A DNA stretch of 64,000 bases from Sitta carolinensis (taxonomy: Eukaryota > Chordata > Aves > Passeriformes > Sittidae): the NCBI GenBank assembly GCA_032173965.1, contig CM063294.1, positions 6,370,452 to 6,434,451 of the forward strand. The letters are read 5' to 3'. A program made the position numbers and the translations under genes. This document shows positions 61,571 through 64,000 of this stretch, piece by piece (within the stretch, counting starts at the first letter, position 1; each line of letters opens with the position of its first letter). A model generated the notes under the pieces. It worked only from the letters and a program-made list of their open reading frames with translations. It was not told where the DNA came from and made no database searches.

Positions 61571-64000
61571 CTGTTGGAAATTCCATTAACTGCTTCCCAG
61601 CAGACAGATAGATATTCTGCACTGTTCCTACTGCTGATCATATTTAGACAGTATGGGATGTAGTATGCCCAATGTGACATTGTGGATAGTTAATTATCAC
61701 TGTGTCACAGTCACCAACGAGGCACTTCTTGCAGAGGCTTTGGTAGAAACTCCTTTGTAGATGGACCGTTTGTGAATTGCAGTCAGGAGAATTTATCAGA
61801 CGTGCAGATAGAGAAATGTGATTACAGACAGTCACTCTGAAGTCCACATAAACTAAACAATATATTTTCAGAAAGTGTTTTGAGACTGCTCCAAGGAATT
61901 TTGAATGGTTGGTTCCTCTAAATGCCTAAATTAAAAAAAAAAAAAGTGCTTATAAATGTGCAAGTTACATATTTGGCCTGATATAAACACATCATCCACT
62001 GTGAACAGATAAAATTCTCCACAGCAGGAGGCATCCTGGTGACTATCCAGGTGTTTATATGGCACTTAGGAGAGTGCATATGAGTAGTGATTATTAATAG
62101 AACTAATCTCTCAAAAACACTTTCCTCTTGCAATTTATGTGGCCAAGCAAACACAAACCAAATTGACTGCCTATGAAGTGTACTTCACAGAACAAAAGGA
62201 ACCCTGAATTAGGAATAGAAACTATTACTGAATATCCAAAGTTCTAAATGTTGAGATTAATGAAAATTTCTTGAACATTCAGTGTTGTGGATATTGAAAT
62301 AAAATGCATAGAAAATTCAAATTTTATTTTTCATCTAGTCAATTAGATTACAGCTCATATCATACCATCTACAGGCAAAATTGATTATAACTCCTTATAT
62401 TTGCATACATATATTTCCTCTGGTTTCATGGATAATAAAATTTATTTAATGAAGGTAGAGAGAATCTGGAACTTGGAAGCAGGAGCAATAAAACAGAGCA
62501 TTATTGCTCAAACTCATAGTGTTATTGTTTTCTGTGGAGGGTTGTGTTTTTGTTTTGTTTTTTTGCATGGATGCCTTGACCTGTTGTCAGTCTCAGCTGT
62601 TTGCTGAGGGGAAGCATGAATCTGATATTCTGAAGGCTTGCTTCTATATGGGCAGGAAAATAGTGACATGAAATCTCTGTGTATTTTGAGTATAAAATAA
62701 TTAATATCTCTTGAGCAAAGACCTTCAAAAATATCTAAGGTATTTTCTTTGGGAAGCTCAGTCTCAATGGAGTGATGGACTTTCAGTGAGAGATTTTTCA
62801 TTAAGCTGTGTATAAAAACAATTCACAGAGAAATGGCATAGTTGAATATTTGGCCTCAGTGAAGAAAAAATAGTGTGTAAATATATGTGCAGCAGCCCTT
62901 CACTGTGACACTGGTGGTACAGCTGTTTATTGGAGGAAGAAATGTGTATGAAGTGTGATTTGGAACAAACTTTGGGCTTTGAAAAGGGAATAACCCCTGC
63001 ACGATTCTCACTGTCTGGGGCAAACCTGTGAGGAAAAGCAGACCACTAAAGACTGCCAGGTTCATTTGTAACTTCTGCTTAAGGTGACTTTCTGCCCTGG
63101 CATCTTAGGGTATTAAGGCAGAAATACAACCTTCCTTGCTGTCATGTGGAACCCAATCCATGGCACAAATTCTGACACTGAGTTTTGTTTGCTTTCCAGA
63201 GTGCCTGAGAGGTTTTTTAGGAAACTGCTGTGGATGAACCAGTTATGGGAACCTGTGCCCCCAACCTCGTGGGCTGGGCTGAGTCAGCTCAGGGCTTACC
63301 TCCAGGTTCAGTTTTGGTGTCTGCCATTCTGTCCTACACCTTGTACCCCCTCCTCTGTTTTATTGCACAGGTTACCTAAGAAAAGGATGTAGTGCATCCC
63401 ACAGTGAGGAGGTTTTGAGGTATTTCTGTAGAGAATTAAGGGGTTTTATACCTAACTGCTAGTGCCTCTTTTCAGTGAGGTTAAAATACAAGTTTCTCCT
63501 TTAACCAATTTTTTTTTCTTTTTTTACTTAAGCTTTGTACATAGCATAATGTTAATATTTGTACCACAACGTAGACTAGTTGCAGAAGAATTATGTTTCT
63601 TGTTCGTTGCTTCCATGGTTTGTGAATGAGTGTCAGTAGGAAAACAAATAAACAGATATGTATATATCTGTCTCTATCTCAAAATACTTTGAAAGCAGTG
63701 GTGGCTACATTATGCTTTGGTTTCTCTCCCCAGAGCTACCTTTGCAAGTCTCTTGATCTGTATTTCCTCTAATAAGGATTTCCTCTATGTGACCACTCTG
63801 TTTCAGTAGTGACATACATAACCAGAAATAAACTCCATATGGACGTTTTCTGTTTTTCTTGGAAGCTCAGCTTGAAACCACTAATACTTGAAAAAAGATT
63901 GTGTTGGCAGTACCATGCTAATTTATCAAGAAACAAGTAGCCTCAGAACCAAAATGAAAATGTTATGTAATCAGGATCCTTAGTAAAAGAACATTCTCTT
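61571..64000. other. Unique AT-rich DNA with possible 3'-end-like sequence
   Basis: No gene firmly recognised. An A12 run lies near 61931-61944. At 63189-63200 an acceptor-like TTTGCTTTCCAG precedes a frame that ends in TAG at 63390-63392; the peptide is unrecognised. An AATAAA at 63647-63652 follows in AT-rich sequence resembling a 3' UTR. These could be chance. Confidence 0.4.

Noticed and set aside
1..64000. tRNA, rRNA, CRISPR arrays or bacterial-type operons
   Set aside because: No cloverleaf-like sequence, rRNA stretch, regular spacer-repeat array or run of adjacent long reading frames was seen by eye; short tRNA-like or small RNA genes could be missed without a covariance search.

Overview
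The window looks like avian nuclear DNA, probably from a songbird, and it is non-coding almost throughout. The main evidence is several decayed CR1 LINE fragments carrying the typical bird CR1 3' region, three compact LTRs with intact TG...CA ends, general AT-richness, CpG depletion outside a few islands, and frequent poly-A/poly-T or A-rich/C-rich low-complexity tracts. The songbird assignment is inference from remembered LTR style. No bacterial-type gene, rRNA, tRNA or CRISPR array was seen. No complete protein-coding gene could be recognised, so the window is best read as intergenic or intronic sequence.

Layout. 1-27700: mostly unique AT-rich DNA with one CR1 fragment (3622-3760), a C12/A40 simple repeat (9555-9680), a MIR-like fragment near 1.6 kb and a few stretches resembling conserved non-coding elements. 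27701-28330: solo LTR on the minus strand with 8-bp perfect terminal inverted repeats and a 4-bp target duplication (ERV1-like). 28331-32519: unique DNA with a short CR1 3' end, a possible 99-bp exon (30937-31035) and a GTTT-rich tract. 32520-32893: solo LTR on the plus strand with a perfect 6-bp target duplication (ERVK-like). 32900-50800: unique DNA, an A-rich tract at 47.8 kb and possible old retroelement debris at 48-50 kb.

50.9-56.4 kb is the most unusual part. An X-box-like site and a CpG-rich patch lie just upstream of a 1-kb minisatellite built from a CAGTGNN heptad arranged in a 42-bp higher-order unit. A third LTR (52729-53275, ERVL-like) follows, then a second, G/C-rich minisatellite of about 52 bp per unit (55845-56350) with strong G-quadruplex potential on the minus strand. 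Beyond it the sequence is again unique, apart from two CR1 fragments with their 5' sides facing each other (61119-61570).

The longest open frames are by-products of the two minisatellites, whose unit composition contains no stop codons, and are not annotated as genes. No gene network can be described. The useful content is the record of retroelement insertions, the two tandem arrays and a handful of weak exon or regulatory candidates.
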